Part shown: positions 1-8,818 of the stretch, one piece after another
Layout of the letters: every line of letters starts with the position of its first letter
Numbering within the stretch: the stretch's first letter is position 1
Assembly: GCA_902546725.1 (NCBI GenBank)
Contig: CACCLB010000003.1
Span: 62,001 to 126,000 of the forward strand
Direction: 5' to 3'
DNA from: an uncultured Bacteroidota bacterium
GTDB lineage: Bacteria; Bacteroidota; Bacteroidia; Flavobacteriales; Flavobacteriaceae
Length of the DNA: 64,000 nucleotides
Notes under the pieces: generated by a model
The model's input: the letters and a program-made list of their open reading frames with translations, nothing else
Database searches by the model: none
What the model was told of the DNA's origin: nothing
Position numbers and translations under genes: made by a program

Positions 1-121
1 ATTTTTGCTGTGCTGTTAAAAAATTAAATTGAATGAGTATTAAGAATATTAGGGCTTTAAATTGAAGTGTGCTGTAATGTGCCATGAAAACAATATTTTT
101 ACCTAAAATACGAATTAATTG

Positions 122-880
122 ATGCTTTCCTATTTATTAAAAAAAACAGTAATCCCCAAGCTTATCCTAATTGGTGTATTTCTATCACACAATAATTGCT
201 CCCAGTCTTCAATGAACTCGGAAACCCTTATTCAAAAAAGTATCGCAGCACATGGTGGATTGGATTTGCTCAAGACAATCAAATCCATTCAATACAGTAA
301 ATCAACCTCCCTTTACACTAAATCTGGAGAATTAGAAAAAACAGTTGATCAATATATCACCCACCAGTGGAATCCAGACCAGACCTCAATTGCTTGGAAA
401 AATAAAGAGAGTGCATTTTTTGCTGAAAAAAAATCTAATAAAGTGAGTTTATTTAAAGATGGAGAAATGGTAAAGGACTCCTTAGAACTAATTCGAGCAG
501 CTACAAATTTAGATGCGGCACTTTATGTTTTTTGGCAGCCTTTTAAGCTCACTGATCCTTCAGCAAAAAAAGTCTATTTGGGGAAGCAAACAATTCTAGA
601 TTCTATTGAGGTTTTAACTTTAAAAGTCTCATACACTGATGACCCTGAAGCTGATCTTTGGTTTTATTACTTCCATCCAAAGAATTATAAGATTAGAGCT
701 GTAAAAGTAATACACAGCAGGCGTACGAGTTTGATTTTAAACGACAGCTATGAAACTCAAACAGGCTTATCTTTGAACAAAACCAGAAGAAGTTTTTTCT
801 TAGATACACTCGGCCATATCGACTACTTAAAAGCTGCCTATCGATATGGGATCGAATCAATAGAGTTAAATCAGAAATGA
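122..880 (+). CDS. putative secreted/lipoprotein of the DUF6503 type
   Basis: Protein of about 252 residues with a hydrophobic N-terminus (roughly residues 9-22) ending near an Asn-Asn-Cys, so it is exported and possibly a lipoprotein, although the lipobox is not canonical. The body resembles the Bacteroidota family of unknown function that opens with a helix like 'SIAAHGGLDLL' followed by beta-rich sequence; DUF6503 is my best guess at the family. A TTG lies immediately before the ATG; I chose the ATG at 122. The 3' end overlaps the convergent NagB gene by ten bases. A second protein with the same layout lies at 5165-5908 on the other strand. Function is unknown; a role as an outer-membrane or periplasmic lipid-binding protein would be a guess only. 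Confidence 0.7.
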   Translation: MLSYLLKKTVIPKLILIGVFLSHNNCSQSSMNSETLIQKSIAAHGGLDLLKTIKSIQYSKSTSLYTKSGELEKTVDQYITHQWNPDQTSIAWKNKESAFFAEKKSNKVSLFKDGEMVKDSLELIRAATNLDAALYVFWQPFKLTDPSAKKVYLGKQTILDSIEVLTLKVSYTDDPEADLWFYYFHPKNYKIRAVKVIHSRRTSLILNDSYETQTGLSLNKTRRSFFLDTLGHIDYLKAAYRYGIESIELNQK

Positions 881-2799
881 TAACGTTTAAAGGCTTCTAT
901 TGCGGCATATTCTGAAAGTCCCATGTCTTTGTATTTTTTTGCAGTGTCTGCATTTCGATCTTCAGCACGAATCCAAAATTCTCGATGATCATTGCCTTGA
1001 AACATGACTCCATCTTTTTGTGATTGGTGATAAAAAATAGCCTTCCGTTTTCTTAAAACTTGATCTGGACTCATAGGAACAGCCATTTCAATTTCGTGAA
1101 TTTCCCATTCATGCCAAGCTCCTCGATAAAGCCATACCCAACAGTCTTTCATAAAAGACTTGGCTTTTAAAGCTTTTAAAGCGGCAAAAATAATATCCAA
1201 ACAAACCCTATGTGTTCCATGGGGATCAGCTAAATCTCCAGCTGCGTATATTTGATGCGGTTTTAATTCCTCTATCAACGCTTTGGTCTGATCTATGTCT
1301 TTATCAGACATGGGGTTTTTATCGATTAAACCCGTTTCATAAAAAGGTAAATTCATAAAATGAACCTGACTGTCAGCTATACCTATAAAGCGTGTTGCCC
1401 CGAGAGATTCCCTTTTCCGAATACTCCCTTTTAACTCACAAATTCCTCTTGGTGTAGGGTGTTGAGGATTCATTTCGTTAAACTCCTGTTTTAGGTTCTC
1501 TACCTTTTTACTTTTATCAGATTGTAACAAGTCTTGAGTTACTTCTAAAAATCGAATGGCGTCTTCATTTGAAACCGCAATATTCCCAGAAGTTTGATAG
1601 GCAACATGCACTTCATGACCTTGGGCTACCAAACGATCAAAGGTACCTCCCATGGAGATGACATCATCATCAGGATGAGGACTGAATATTAAAACCCTTT
1701 TCTTTTTGGGCAATGCGCGTTCTGGACGGTAGGTATTGTCAGCATCTGGCTTTCCTCCTGGCCAACCGGTAATGGATCGCTGTAATCTGTTAAACATCTC
1801 GATATTTAAATCGTATGCCGAACCGTGAGAGGCTAATAGGTCTGACATCCCATATTGATTGTAATCTTCATCGGTCAGTTTTAAAATTGATTTTGCAGTA
1901 GTAGAACAAAGCCATGCAATTGCTTTAGAGCGTAAGGCCTCATCCCATTTACAGTGACTTACTAGCCAAGGAGTTTTTATTCTAGTGAGTTCTGAGGCTG
2001 CTTCATGATCAAGAACAAGGGTCATGTTTTTATGCAATTGAAGATAGGTAGTAGGTATCATGGGCGATATCGCTCCTTCTATTGCTTTTTGAATAATCTC
2101 CGCCTTATTCGTCCCCCATGCCATGAGCAAAACTCTTTTGGCTGAAAGTATGGTTTGAATTCCCATAGTAATCGCCTTACGAGGAACGTATTCTATACCT
2201 TGAAAAGATGGTGCTGCGTCATAACGCGTAAGATGATCTAAGGTAATTGTTCGTGTCCGTGAATTCCTGTGCGACCCTGGCTCATTAAAACCAATATGTC
2301 CTGTTCTACCAATTCCCAGAATTTGAAGATCAATCCCTCCTACTTCCTGAATTTTTTCCTCGTAGCCTATACATAAATTCCTGACCTCATCCATTGGTAT
2401 TTCACCATTTGGAATATTGATATTCTCAGGTTTAATATCAACATAATTAAATAAATGAGTATGCATAAAGTAGTGATAACTCTGGACGTCTTCTTTAGAA
2501 AGCGGATAATATTCGTCTAGGTTAAAGCTGATCACATTTTTAAAACTCAAGCCTTCTTCTTGGTGCATCCGAACCAATTCTCTATAAACACTTATAGGGC
2601 TGGAACCTGTGGCCAAACCCAAAACACACATTTTGTTTTGCTTCTGTTTTTCGGTGATCAAATAAGCTATTTCCTGGGCAATTAATTTTGAGCCTTCGTT
2701 GGGACTTTCGCAGATTACATTGTGAAGTTTTTCGTAACGAGTTTCCTCAAAACTACCTGGTGCTTTATAAACTAAGCGCTTGGTATTTGATGATTGCAT
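871..2799 (-). CDS. nagB: bifunctional glucosamine-6-phosphate deaminase / PIG-L (LmbE) deacetylase
   Basis: 642 residues, more than twice the length of a plain NagB. Residues about 25-290 are the NagB isomerase/deaminase domain: the catalytic Asp-Glu lies in 'LDEYYPL' near residue 95 and the catalytic His in 'GHIGFNEPGS' near residue 168. Residues about 365-640 form a PIG-L/LmbE zinc deacetylase domain with the metal motif HPDDD at 375-379. The fusion would let one polypeptide deacetylate GlcNAc-6-P (or a related amide) and then deaminate glucosamine-6-P to fructose-6-P plus ammonia. This domain pairing is known in Bacteroidota, where the PIG-L half is usually described only by homology. It is a single gene with its own start, convergent with the upstream lipoprotein gene. 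Confidence 0.93.
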   Translation of the reverse strand: MQSSNTKRLVYKAPGSFEETRYEKLHNVICESPNEGSKLIAQEIAYLITEKQKQNKMCVLGLATGSSPISVYRELVRMHQEEGLSFKNVISFNLDEYYPLSKEDVQSYHYFMHTHLFNYVDIKPENINIPNGEIPMDEVRNLCIGYEEKIQEVGGIDLQILGIGRTGHIGFNEPGSHRNSRTRTITLDHLTRYDAAPSFQGIEYVPRKAITMGIQTILSAKRVLLMAWGTNKAEIIQKAIEGAISPMIPTTYLQLHKNMTLVLDHEAASELTRIKTPWLVSHCKWDEALRSKAIAWLCSTTAKSILKLTDEDYNQYGMSDLLASHGSAYDLNIEMFNRLQRSITGWPGGKPDADNTYRPERALPKKKRVLIFSPHPDDDVISMGGTFDRLVAQGHEVHVAYQTSGNIAVSNEDAIRFLEVTQDLLQSDKSKKVENLKQEFNEMNPQHPTPRGICELKGSIRKRESLGATRFIGIADSQVHFMNLPFYETGLIDKNPMSDKDIDQTKALIEELKPHQIYAAGDLADPHGTHRVCLDIIFAALKALKAKSFMKDCWVWLYRGAWHEWEIHEIEMAVPMSPDQVLRKRKAIFYHQSQKDGVMFQGNDHREFWIRAEDRNADTAKKYKDMGLSEYAAIEAFKRYHF

Positions 2800-2912
2800 G
2801 ATATGTAACTATTGCAGTGAATTTCAAATTTAAGATTTCTAGTTAACAATAGTTTTTCTTTTTTGACTTTTTTTGAATATTAAAATTCTTATTTTTAGTT
2901 CAAATTAGCCCC

Positions 2913-3197
2913 ATGAAAAAAAGTGTAGTTTTAATTCTACTTTTTAAAATTTGCCTAGGAATAGTTGCCCCTACTATCGTTGCCCTAAACGATCATTCAC
3001 TTGAAGAGGGTGTTGTTCTGGTTAATATTGAAAAAGATATTGAAATGGAAGAGGAAGAACTGGATGAGACTGTTTTTTTCTTTGAGCCTCAATTAAAGGA
3101 AGGTAAAAAAAACACTCTCTTTAGTCTCACATTTAGGTTTAATCATCACTATCAAGACATTTATCTAAAGGGGGCACTCCCCCTCCCCAAAATGTAG
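2913..3197 (+). CDS. small exported protein upstream of SulP, unknown function
   Basis: 94 residues. The N-terminal 25 residues are a signal peptide or membrane anchor ('VLILLFKICLGIVAPTIVAL'). The middle is strongly acidic (EMEEEELDE, about residues 45-52). It lies 68 bases before the SulP start on the same strand, so cotranscription is likely. I do not recognise a domain. Small acidic exported proteins sometimes precede anion transporters in Bacteroidota, but a functional link here is inference from position only. The start is the ATG preceded by an AT-rich stretch with no clear Shine-Dalgarno. Confidence 0.6.
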   Translation: MKKSVVLILLFKICLGIVAPTIVALNDHSLEEGVVLVNIEKDIEMEEEELDETVFFFEPQLKEGKKNTLFSLTFRFNHHYQDIYLKGALPLPKM

Positions 3198-3265
3198 TTT
3201 AGTCCCTCATAATCTTAAAAAATCTTTCTCATTTCCCCTAATGGGAAAGCAAAAACCTACTTCAA

Positions 3266-5103
3266 TTGAAAAATCTATTTACACATATTAAAGGAGATGT
3301 TCTAGGCGGTTTAACCGCTGGCATCGTTGCGCTTCCACTGGCTTTGGCCTTTGGAGTAAGCTCAGGATTAGGACCTAGTGCTGGTCTTTACGGAGCAATC
3401 TTTTTAAGTTTCTTTGCCGCTTTGTTTGGTGGAACACCAACTCAAATTTCAGGACCAACTGCCCCGATGACGGCTGTTAGTATGGTCGTTATCGCTTCTA
3501 TTTTAGGTGCTCATAATGGATCTCTTGAACAAGCACTTCCCTATATACTAGGAGTGTTTTTACTCAGTGGTCTCTTTCAAATTGCACTTGGTGTTTTGGG
3601 CGTTGGAAAATACATTAAGTACATTCCCTATCCTGTAGTTTCTGGATTTATGACAGCCATAGGTGTCATTATTCTAATTACCCAAATTCTACCTGTTTTA
3701 GGTTATGATGTAAAGAATGATACGGAATATATAGAGCAGTTCAAACCTCTAGCTGAGGAACGCATACTAGAAAAAATTCTAGTTGATGAATCTAAGGAAG
3801 GGCTTTTGGTTTTAGAAGATTTCGAAGAAACGATTCGTAGAGCTGGAGAGGTAAATGAAAACTCTATTCACGAGGAGGCTGTAAATCTTGCAAAAAATAA
3901 TTCGTCAGGAGTTGTGGGAACAATTAAAACTTTACCGAGAGCTTTGGGAGGAATCAATTGGATCGAAGTAATCATAGCGATCAGTACCATTATTATTATT
4001 TACGGATTTAAAAAAATCACTACCGCCATCCCGAGTACTTTAGTAGCACTTTTAATTGTATCAGCCGCTGCGATTGGCTTTGGGGTAAACTATATCTCCA
4101 TTCAGCAAATTCCAGATGGCTTCCCCAAAATACAATGGACCATTTTTACTGAATTTAGTTTTTTACACTTAATTCCCTATATCCTTACAGCTTTGACCTT
4201 GTCTTTACTTGGAGCGATTGACTCTTTACTTACATCCATCGTCGCTGACAACCTAACCAAAACAAGACACCTTCCTAATAAAGAACTGATCGGGCAGGGA
4301 ATTGGGAATTCTATAGGTGCCATTTTTGGAGGAATTCCTGGAGCAGGCGCTACAATACGAACTGTAGTCAACATCCACTCTGGAGGGAAAACACGAGTCT
4401 CAGGTATGGTCGCATCCCTGGTACTATTAATAATTTTATTAGCGGTAAGTCCACTTGCTTCTCAAATTCCGGCAGCTGTATTGGCAGGGATTTTAGTTAC
4501 AGTAGTATAGGCGTCATGGACTATAAAGGACTGAATACACTTTCCAAAATACCTCGTACTGAGGTAACCGTTATGGTTGTTGTTTTGATACTATCTGTTT
4601 TTTGGAATTTGGTCTATGCTGTAGGTATCGGACTTGTTTTAGCTTCGCTTTTCTTTATGAAAAAGATGGGGGATATCTCAAAAGATGATGCGAGGGTTTC
4701 CACAATTTCAAAGGAAAAAGCCTGGAAGGACGAAACCAAGCTGAGCGATTCTTTTAAAGAAAATGATTTTATCAAACATCTAAGCGGTCCATTATTTTTT
4801 GGATTTACCTCAGAATTTGTAAAAATTTCCAAACAAATACCTAAAACAGCCAGTATTTTAATTATCAGAATGGATAAGGTTCCCTTTATTGACCAGTCTG
4901 GTCTTTTTGCTCTGGAAGATGTCCTCCTAGATCTATATCAAAAAGAAATTGAAATTCTAATGGTAGGTATCCAATCACAACCAAAATATTTGATGAAAAT
5001 GATTGGAATCATAGCAGAGCCTATTCCTGAGGAGAGAATCTTTGATCGCTTTGCAGATTGTAGAGAATTTATAATTGACGAACAGGCTAAAATCACAGCC
5101 TAA
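3266..5103 (+). pseudogene. SulP family anion permease interrupted by a single-base frameshift
   Basis: Residues 1-413 encode the SulP transmembrane domain, starting at a TTG with 'MKNLFTHIKGDVLGGLTAG'. The frame then hits TAG at 4508-4510. The continuation 'MDYKGL...' resumes at 4516 in another frame and includes the last helix and a STAS domain (about 4750-5090, 'MDKVPFIDQSGLFALEDVL'). SulP proteins normally read through this point with a Gly-Ile-Gly-Val-Met-Asp-like stretch. Restoring one base in 'GTAGTATAGGCGTC' (for example GTAGGTATAGGC) rejoins the frames to give about 612 residues. So the gene has lost one base, either genuinely or through a sequencing/assembly error. If real, the transporter lacks its final helix and STAS domain. 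SulP proteins carry sulfate, bicarbonate or other anions; the substrate cannot be told here. Confidence 0.85.
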
Positions 5104-5124
5104 TCCAAGCTGGCATCATTCAAC

Positions 5125-5154
5125 ACCCCCTTTTACATAAATCAAAAAGGGGGT
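5125..5154. terminator. hairpin between convergent genes
   Basis: Perfect 10-bp stem ACCCCCTTTT / AAAAGGGGGT with a 10-base loop, placed between the convergent SulP and lipoprotein genes. It lacks a strong U tract on either strand, so it is a likely but not textbook bidirectional terminator. Confidence 0.55.
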
Positions 5155-5164
5155 ATTGGAAAAT

Positions 5165-5908
5165 TTAAGGGTGCTTCACCTTAATTTTCTTGTTTTCAAT
5201 TTGGGATAACTCTTTGAGTTTTCCTTGCTCAAAAAATAAGGGAAGGCTATCCAAGGGTGTGAATTTTGAATCTGGCTTGTAATTGACATAATCTTGAAAT
5301 AAAAATCCTTCCAGCATTCTTTTATTTTTGGCTTTTCTAAATCGAGTCCCTCCACTATCGGTAAGATAGTTGTATGCCAAAAAATCAATTTGATAATTTT
5401 TTTTACTAAACCAATACCTGAATTCATCTTGAAAATCCTCACCTCCACCTTCTTGATCGAAAGTTATTTTTAAAGTCCAATAGGGATTCCCTTCAATTAC
5501 AACTGAATTTAATAGTTCGGCGTTTACGGCAGGATCTTGAAGTGGTCTTGGCAGCTGAAAAAAATACATTACGGAATTCAATGAATTGGAATACAGCTTT
5601 CGAATAGTGTCCTGCAGAACAATCAAACTATCATTTTCAAAGCGCTTTAATTTATCAACAGTAGTCATGAGGTCAACAATTTTCTTTTCTTCCTTAAACG
5701 TTTGTCTGGAATACGAATAAAACCCCTGGCTTCGCTCTAGTGAATAATGATAATCTCTAAAGTCAAAGTCAATTTGATAAGCTTGATTATCAAAGCCGTA
5801 AACTGCATTTGATTGTTTGATTATTTCTTCTACTGTATTTGATTTGGGGGGTTGGCAGGCAGTGAATAGCAAAAGGAAAAAGAGCAAATTTTTGGGCAAA
5901 GAAATCAT
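5165..5908 (-). CDS. DUF6503-like lipoprotein
   Basis: 247 residues when started at the ATG at 5908. A longer reading begins at a TTG at 5950 but would bury the signal peptide. From the ATG the sequence is a clear lipoprotein signal: hydrophobic 'LLFFLLLFTAC' with the lipobox Cys at about residue 18. The mature part begins with a helix ('EEIIKQSNAVYG') and continues beta-rich, like the protein at 122-880, so the two are probably distant paralogues. Function is unknown. It is convergent with SulP and divergent from trxB. Confidence 0.7.
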   Translation of the reverse strand: MISLPKNLLFFLLLFTACQPPKSNTVEEIIKQSNAVYGFDNQAYQIDFDFRDYHYSLERSQGFYSYSRQTFKEEKKIVDLMTTVDKLKRFENDSLIVLQDTIRKLYSNSLNSVMYFFQLPRPLQDPAVNAELLNSVVIEGNPYWTLKITFDQEGGGEDFQDEFRYWFSKKNYQIDFLAYNYLTDSGGTRFRKAKNKRMLEGFLFQDYVNYKPDSKFTPLDSLPLFFEQGKLKELSQIENKKIKVKHP

Positions 5909-5965
5909 TGATAAGTTTATTAATAATTCTAATCTAAAACGAAGATACAACTAAAAGATATGCTT

Positions 5966-5973
5966 TATTTTTG
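5966..5973 (+). promoter_or_regulatory. -7 promoter element before trxB
   Basis: TATTTTTG matches the Bacteroidota -7 consensus TAnnTTTG and sits 17 bases before the trxB ATG. No good TTTG is seen at the -33 position, so this is moderate evidence only. Confidence 0.4.
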
Positions 5974-5990
5974 ATGCAAACAAAAACCTC

Positions 5991-6929
5991 ATGGAAGTAC
6001 TCAAAACATTAATTATTGGAAGCGGACCAGCTGGTTATACGGCGGCAATTTATGCAGCAAGGGCAGATTTAAAACCTGTGCTTTACACTGGTATGGAACC
6101 TGGTGGTCAATTGACGACTACCACAGAAGTTGATAATTTTCCTGGTTATCCCGAAGGTGTTGACGGACCAACCATGATGGTTCAATTGCAACAGCAGGCA
6201 GAACGGTTTGGGACTGAGGTTCGAATTGAGATGATTGAAAGAGTAGAACTGGCCACATCAACAGGAGGAATCCACAAAGCCTTTACCGCTGGAGGAACTG
6301 AAATCCACGCGCAGACAATAATAATCAGTACAGGAGCTACTGCAAAATATTTAGGCCTTCCCAGTGAACAACGACTTCGAGGCGGTGGAGTTTCTGCCTG
6401 TGCTGTTTGTGATGGATTTTTCTATAAAGGCCAAGATGTTGCGATTGTTGGAGGTGGAGATACTGCTGCAGAAGAAGCAACCTATCTCGCCAAGATTTGT
6501 TCTAAAGTCACCATGCTCGTTCGTAAAGACAAAATGCGTGCTTCCAAGGCCATGCAACATCGAGTGACTAATACATCCAATATTGACCTGAGATACAATA
6601 CTGAAATTGATGAAGTACTCGGTAATCAAGTAGTCGAGGGACTGCGAATGAAAAATAATCAAACGCAAGAAACTGAAGAGATTGCGATCACAGGACTCTT
6701 TATAGCAATCGGTCATAAACCAAATACGGAGATTTTTAAAGGTCAGCTTGATATGGACGAAGCAGGCTATTTGATTACTCAAGGAAAAACAACCAAAACA
6801 AACCTTCCAGGTGTTTTTGCATCAGGTGATGTACAAGACAAAGAATACCGGCAGGCTGTTACCGCTGCAGGTACTGGGTGTATGGCAGCATTAGATGCAG
6901 AACGCTACCTTCAAGAGATAGAAAGTTAA
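5991..6929 (+). CDS. trxB: thioredoxin-disulfide reductase
   Basis: 312 residues, standard length. It reduces thioredoxin using NADPH through FAD and a redox disulfide. The FAD motif 'GSGPAGYTAAIYAA' is at residues 10-23, the active-site CAVC at 137-140 and the NADPH motif 'GGGDTAAEEA' near 155. The C-terminal FAD motif 'GVFASGDV' is near 278. It acts in the cytoplasm and feeds disulfide reduction and peroxide defence. The stop codon overlaps the stop of the convergent ABC-F gene by four bases, so transcription from both sides must end inside the opposite coding region. Confidence 0.96.
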   Translation: MEVLKTLIIGSGPAGYTAAIYAARADLKPVLYTGMEPGGQLTTTTEVDNFPGYPEGVDGPTMMVQLQQQAERFGTEVRIEMIERVELATSTGGIHKAFTAGGTEIHAQTIIISTGATAKYLGLPSEQRLRGGGVSACAVCDGFFYKGQDVAIVGGGDTAAEEATYLAKICSKVTMLVRKDKMRASKAMQHRVTNTSNIDLRYNTEIDEVLGNQVVEGLRMKNNQTQETEEIAITGLFIAIGHKPNTEIFKGQLDMDEAGYLITQGKTTKTNLPGVFASGDVQDKEYRQAVTAAGTGCMAALDAERYLQEIES

Positions 6930-8815
6930 ACTTGTAGGTCCTCCCATTCTTGCATCAAACGCTCTAGGTCTTGTTTCTTCTGCTGATAGGAATCAAAGAA
7001 ATTGGGTTGTGCTATGGTTTGCTCATAATTGATCTCTAACTCAAAATCAATCTCTTTGATTTGTTTTTCTAAGCGGCTAATTTGCTTTTCAACTTTAATA
7101 ATTTTTTGCTCGTTTGAGCGCGCCTTTTTTTGCTTTTTGTAATCTCCACCAGTTGATTTTGAAGAAGACTTGCCTTGCTCTGGTCCTTTTTCTAGCTCCT
7201 TTAATGAGGCCAGTTGCTTGTCCTCCAAATAGGCATTAATGTCTGCCAAAAACGGCTTAACCTCTTGATTTCTAAATGAAATAACTTTTTCGCACAGCCC
7301 TTGAACAAAATCTCGATCGTGTGAAACTAAAATTAAGGTTCCTTTAAATTTTAGTAGGGCTTCTTTTAAAACATTTTTTGAGGCAATGTCTAAATGGTTG
7401 GTAGGCTCATCCATAATCAACACATTAAACGGCTGTAATAAAAGTTTACAGAGTGCAAGACGATTTCGTTCTCCCCCTGATAGAACCTTAACCTTTTTAT
7501 CTACCGCCTCACCGGGAAAGAGAAAAGCGCCCAATAAATCTCTTACTTTGGTTCGGTTTTCAGGAGTAGCTGAATCTTCAGCAGATTCAAGTACGGTTTG
7601 ATCTCCATTGAGGTAGGTCGATTGGTTTTGAGCAAAATAACCCAATTGAACATTATGTCCTAATTTGACTTCTCCTTGGTATTGAATTTCAGAAACTATG
7701 ATTTTCGCTAGAGTAGATTTACCCTGTCCATTCTGCCCTACAAAAGCAATTTTTTCACCCCGTTCAATCTCGAGATTAACATCACTAAGGACTTGCTTAT
7801 CCTCATAAGCCTTTGAAACATTATGGGTTTGTAGGATGATTTTACCTGGCTGATGTGAAATAGCAAACTCAAATTTTATTCTTTTATTTTCTTCTGGATC
7901 AATTTCTATACGGTCAATCTTGTCCAGCTTTTTAATTAATGATTGCGCCATACTCGCTTTTGATGCTTTTGCTCGAAAACGCTCAATTAATTTTTCAGTT
8001 TGCTGAATTTCTTTTTCTTGATTTTTTTGAGCAGCCAACTGTTGAGTTCTCAACTCCTCTCTAAAAATCATGTATTTAGAATATGACTTTTTAAAGTCAA
8101 AAATCCGTTGTTGGACAATTTCAATGGTGCGATTGGTAACCTGATCTAAAAACATTCTATCGTGAGAAACTAAAACCAAGGCGCCTTTAAATTTCTTTAA
8201 AAATTGTTCCAACCAAATAATGGATTCAATGTCAAGGTGATTGGTTGGTTCGTCCAAAAGCAATATATCGTTGTCTCTAAGGAGTAATTTTGCTAACTCA
8301 ATACGCATCCTCCACCCTCCAGAAAAGGTGTCTGTAGGAGCGTTTAAATCGCGCATACTAAACCCTAAACCCAATAATATTTTTTCTGTTTGTGCTTGAT
8401 AATGATAACCCCCGATCATTTCATAGCGTGTATTAAGCTCATTCAATTCATCTAATTGATCAAAATAGGATTGACTTTCAAAATCCTGAGTTGTTTCCAT
8501 AAATTGATGAATCGCTTCTTGTCGTTGCTCAATGGATTTGATCTCCTCAAAAGCGAGATAGGCTTCTTCTAAAACTGTTCTGCCATGTTCAAAGTCTAAG
8601 TCTTGGGGTAAATAACCAATTTTGCAGTTTTTCTCAAAAGCAAAGGTTCCTGAGGTCGGTGTGTTTTCTTGTGACATCAATCGCAACAATGTGGATTTTC
8701 CTGCCCCATTTTTCCCGATCAGTCCAACTCGATCTCCTTTACCAAGACGAAAAGAAATGCCATCGAAGAGGGTTTCTCCTCCAAAACTAACTGTAATTTG
8801 ATGAGCGTTGAGCAT
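6926..8815 (-). CDS. ABC-F family ATP-binding protein (ribosome-associated ATPase type)
   Basis: 629 residues with two ABC ATPase domains and no membrane segments, the ABC-F layout. The first Walker A is 'GKNGAGKSTLL' near residue 36, with signature 'FSGGWRMRIELAKLL' and 'LLLDEPTNHLD'. The second is 'GQNGQGKSTLAK' near 363, with 'LSGGERNRLALCKLL' and 'IMDEPTNHLD'. The linker between them (about 240-300) is charged and helical, as in the P-site tRNA interaction motif, and the C-terminus is a Lys/Glu-rich coiled coil (about 560-629) of the Uup/YdiF type. Members act on translating ribosomes or, in Uup, affect DNA stability; which applies cannot be decided here. It lies 3 bases downstream of the FAD oxidoreductase. 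Confidence 0.92.
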   Translation of the reverse strand: MLNAHQITVSFGGETLFDGISFRLGKGDRVGLIGKNGAGKSTLLRLMSQENTPTSGTFAFEKNCKIGYLPQDLDFEHGRTVLEEAYLAFEEIKSIEQRQEAIHQFMETTQDFESQSYFDQLDELNELNTRYEMIGGYHYQAQTEKILLGLGFSMRDLNAPTDTFSGGWRMRIELAKLLLRDNDILLLDEPTNHLDIESIIWLEQFLKKFKGALVLVSHDRMFLDQVTNRTIEIVQQRIFDFKKSYSKYMIFREELRTQQLAAQKNQEKEIQQTEKLIERFRAKASKASMAQSLIKKLDKIDRIEIDPEENKRIKFEFAISHQPGKIILQTHNVSKAYEDKQVLSDVNLEIERGEKIAFVGQNGQGKSTLAKIIVSEIQYQGEVKLGHNVQLGYFAQNQSTYLNGDQTVLESAEDSATPENRTKVRDLLGAFLFPGEAVDKKVKVLSGGERNRLALCKLLLQPFNVLIMDEPTNHLDIASKNVLKEALLKFKGTLILVSHDRDFVQGLCEKVISFRNQEVKPFLADINAYLEDKQLASLKELEKGPEQGKSSSKSTGGDYKKQKKARSNEQKIIKVEKQISRLEKQIKEIDFELEINYEQTIAQPNFFDSYQQKKQDLERLMQEWEDLQV

Positions 8816-8818
8816 GTT

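Noticed and set aside
2800-2912. Crp-type site from TGTAACTATTGCAG near the NagB start
   Set aside because: Only one half site; the partner half does not match.
6351-6782. 143-residue reading frame opposite trxB
   Set aside because: Shadow of a conserved enzyme; no family features and no promoter.
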